From: Chrysoporthe austroafricana
Lineage: Eukaryota > Ascomycota > Sordariomycetes > Diaporthales > Cryphonectriaceae
Direction of reading: 5' to 3'
DNA length: 64,000 nucleotides
Assembly (NCBI GenBank): GCA_001051155.2
Contig: JYIP02000006.1
Span: 3,038,001-3,102,000 of the forward strand
Below are positions 63,655 through 64,000 of this stretch, one piece after another. Under the pieces are notes generated by a model that was given only the letters and a program-made list of their open reading frames with translations, did no database searches and was not told the origin of the DNA. The position numbers and the translations under genes were made by a program. The stretch's first letter is position 1; the number at the start of each line of letters is the position of its first letter.

Positions 63655-64000
63655 ATGGGATCTATCGGAGGACCACTGCCCATACCGTCCACACGACCCA
63701 GGATCCTCTTTATCGACGCCTATGATTCCTTCTCCAACAACATCACCTCCCTGCTCACCACCCTTCTCCATGTCGATGTCTGCGTCCTTCCTATCGATGC
63801 ACCCGTTTCTGTGGAGGACCTCCGTCGCGAGCTTCGTCACTATGAGGCCGTGGTGTGTGGGCCGGGTCCTGGATCGCCGGGGAACGAGGCCGACGCTGGG
63901 CTGATGAGGTTGGTATGGGAACTGGAGGAACGTGAGGTTCTACCCGTGTTAGGCGTGTGTCTGGGATTCCAGAGCCTCGTGCTGGCATGTGGCGGCAAGA
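63655..64000 (+). CDS. p-aminobenzoate synthase, N-terminal glutamine amidotransferase part (3' truncated by window edge)
   Basis: ATG at 63655 opens a frame without a stop to the window end (115 codons visible). RILFIDAYDSFSNNITSLL is the typical start of fungal PABA synthases (yeast Abz1), followed by VCGPGPGSPGNEADAGL and GVCLGFQSLVLACGG with the nucleophilic Cys of a class-I glutamine amidotransferase. The full enzyme fuses this domain to a chorismate-binding aminodeoxychorismate synthase domain, which lies beyond the window. It makes 4-amino-4-deoxychorismate for folate synthesis. Anthranilate synthase is the main alternative, but FIDAYDSFSNNI favours PABA synthase. A start-stop uORF lies just upstream. 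Confidence 0.88.
   Translation, partial: MGSIGGPLPIPSTRPRILFIDAYDSFSNNITSLLTTLLHVDVCVLPIDAPVSVEDLRRELRHYEAVVCGPGPGSPGNEADAGLMRLVWELEEREVLPVLGVCLGFQSLVLACGGK

Overview
The window looks like nuclear DNA from a filamentous ascomycete (Pezizomycotina, most likely a Sordariomycete). The evidence is the gene set (SEC16, a SepA/Bni1-type formin, HypA/TRAPPII, NEO1, AIM32, CYC2, HUS1), short 50-90 nt introns with CTAAC/CTGAC-type branch points, GC-rich coding sequence, and long gene-poor spacers with homopolymer and microsatellite tracts. No bacterial, organellar, viral or CRISPR feature was seen, and no intact transposon. Exon joins were deduced by eye from splice signals, reading-frame continuity and family consensus.

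Layout. 1-5.2 kb: the 3' end of a probable proteasome-assembly chaperone, a repeat-containing hypothetical protein, a small secreted cysteine-containing protein, then AT-rich decayed sequence. 5.2-8.3 kb: two mitochondrial genes, AIM32 and CYC2. 8.6-19.9 kb: a divergent pair for membrane traffic, the P4-ATPase NEO1 (minus) and SEC16 (plus). 20.8-27.7 kb: HUS1, a RING-like protein and a small one-TM protein, all on the minus strand and separated by about 2 kb gaps. 29.7-35.0 kb: a large diaphanous-type formin. 35.7-36.9 kb: an Ala/Gly/Asn-repeat cell-surface protein. 37-41 kb: an accessory-looking stretch with one hypothetical gene and a wrecked calcineurin-like phosphoesterase. 41.1-47.3 kb: a DUF2264 enzyme followed by an 18-exon MFS sugar transporter. 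47.6-49.1 kb: phosphoserine aminotransferase. 52.1-53.4 kb: an SDR-fold protein that has lost the family's catalytic signatures. 54.3-58.7 kb: the TRAPPII subunit Trs120/HypA. 59.5-61.4 kb: a tandem-repeat protein with a C-terminal SANT/Myb-like domain. 63.7 kb to the end: the 5' part of p-aminobenzoate synthase.

Biology. NEO1, SEC16, the TRAPPII subunit and the formin all serve secretion and polarised growth. AIM32 and CYC2 serve mitochondrial redox biology. HUS1 has two MCB boxes upstream, and the aminotransferase gene has a Gcn4/CPC1-type site, both fitting the known regulation of such genes. The DUF2264 enzyme and the sugar transporter may form a small glycan-use module.

The most unusual observations are a 4-nt microexon next to a GC-AG intron in the transporter, a second GC-AG intron in the small TM-protein gene, the pseudo-SDR, the SANT protein with two interleaved repeat families, and stopless 3n introns in SEC16 and the formin.
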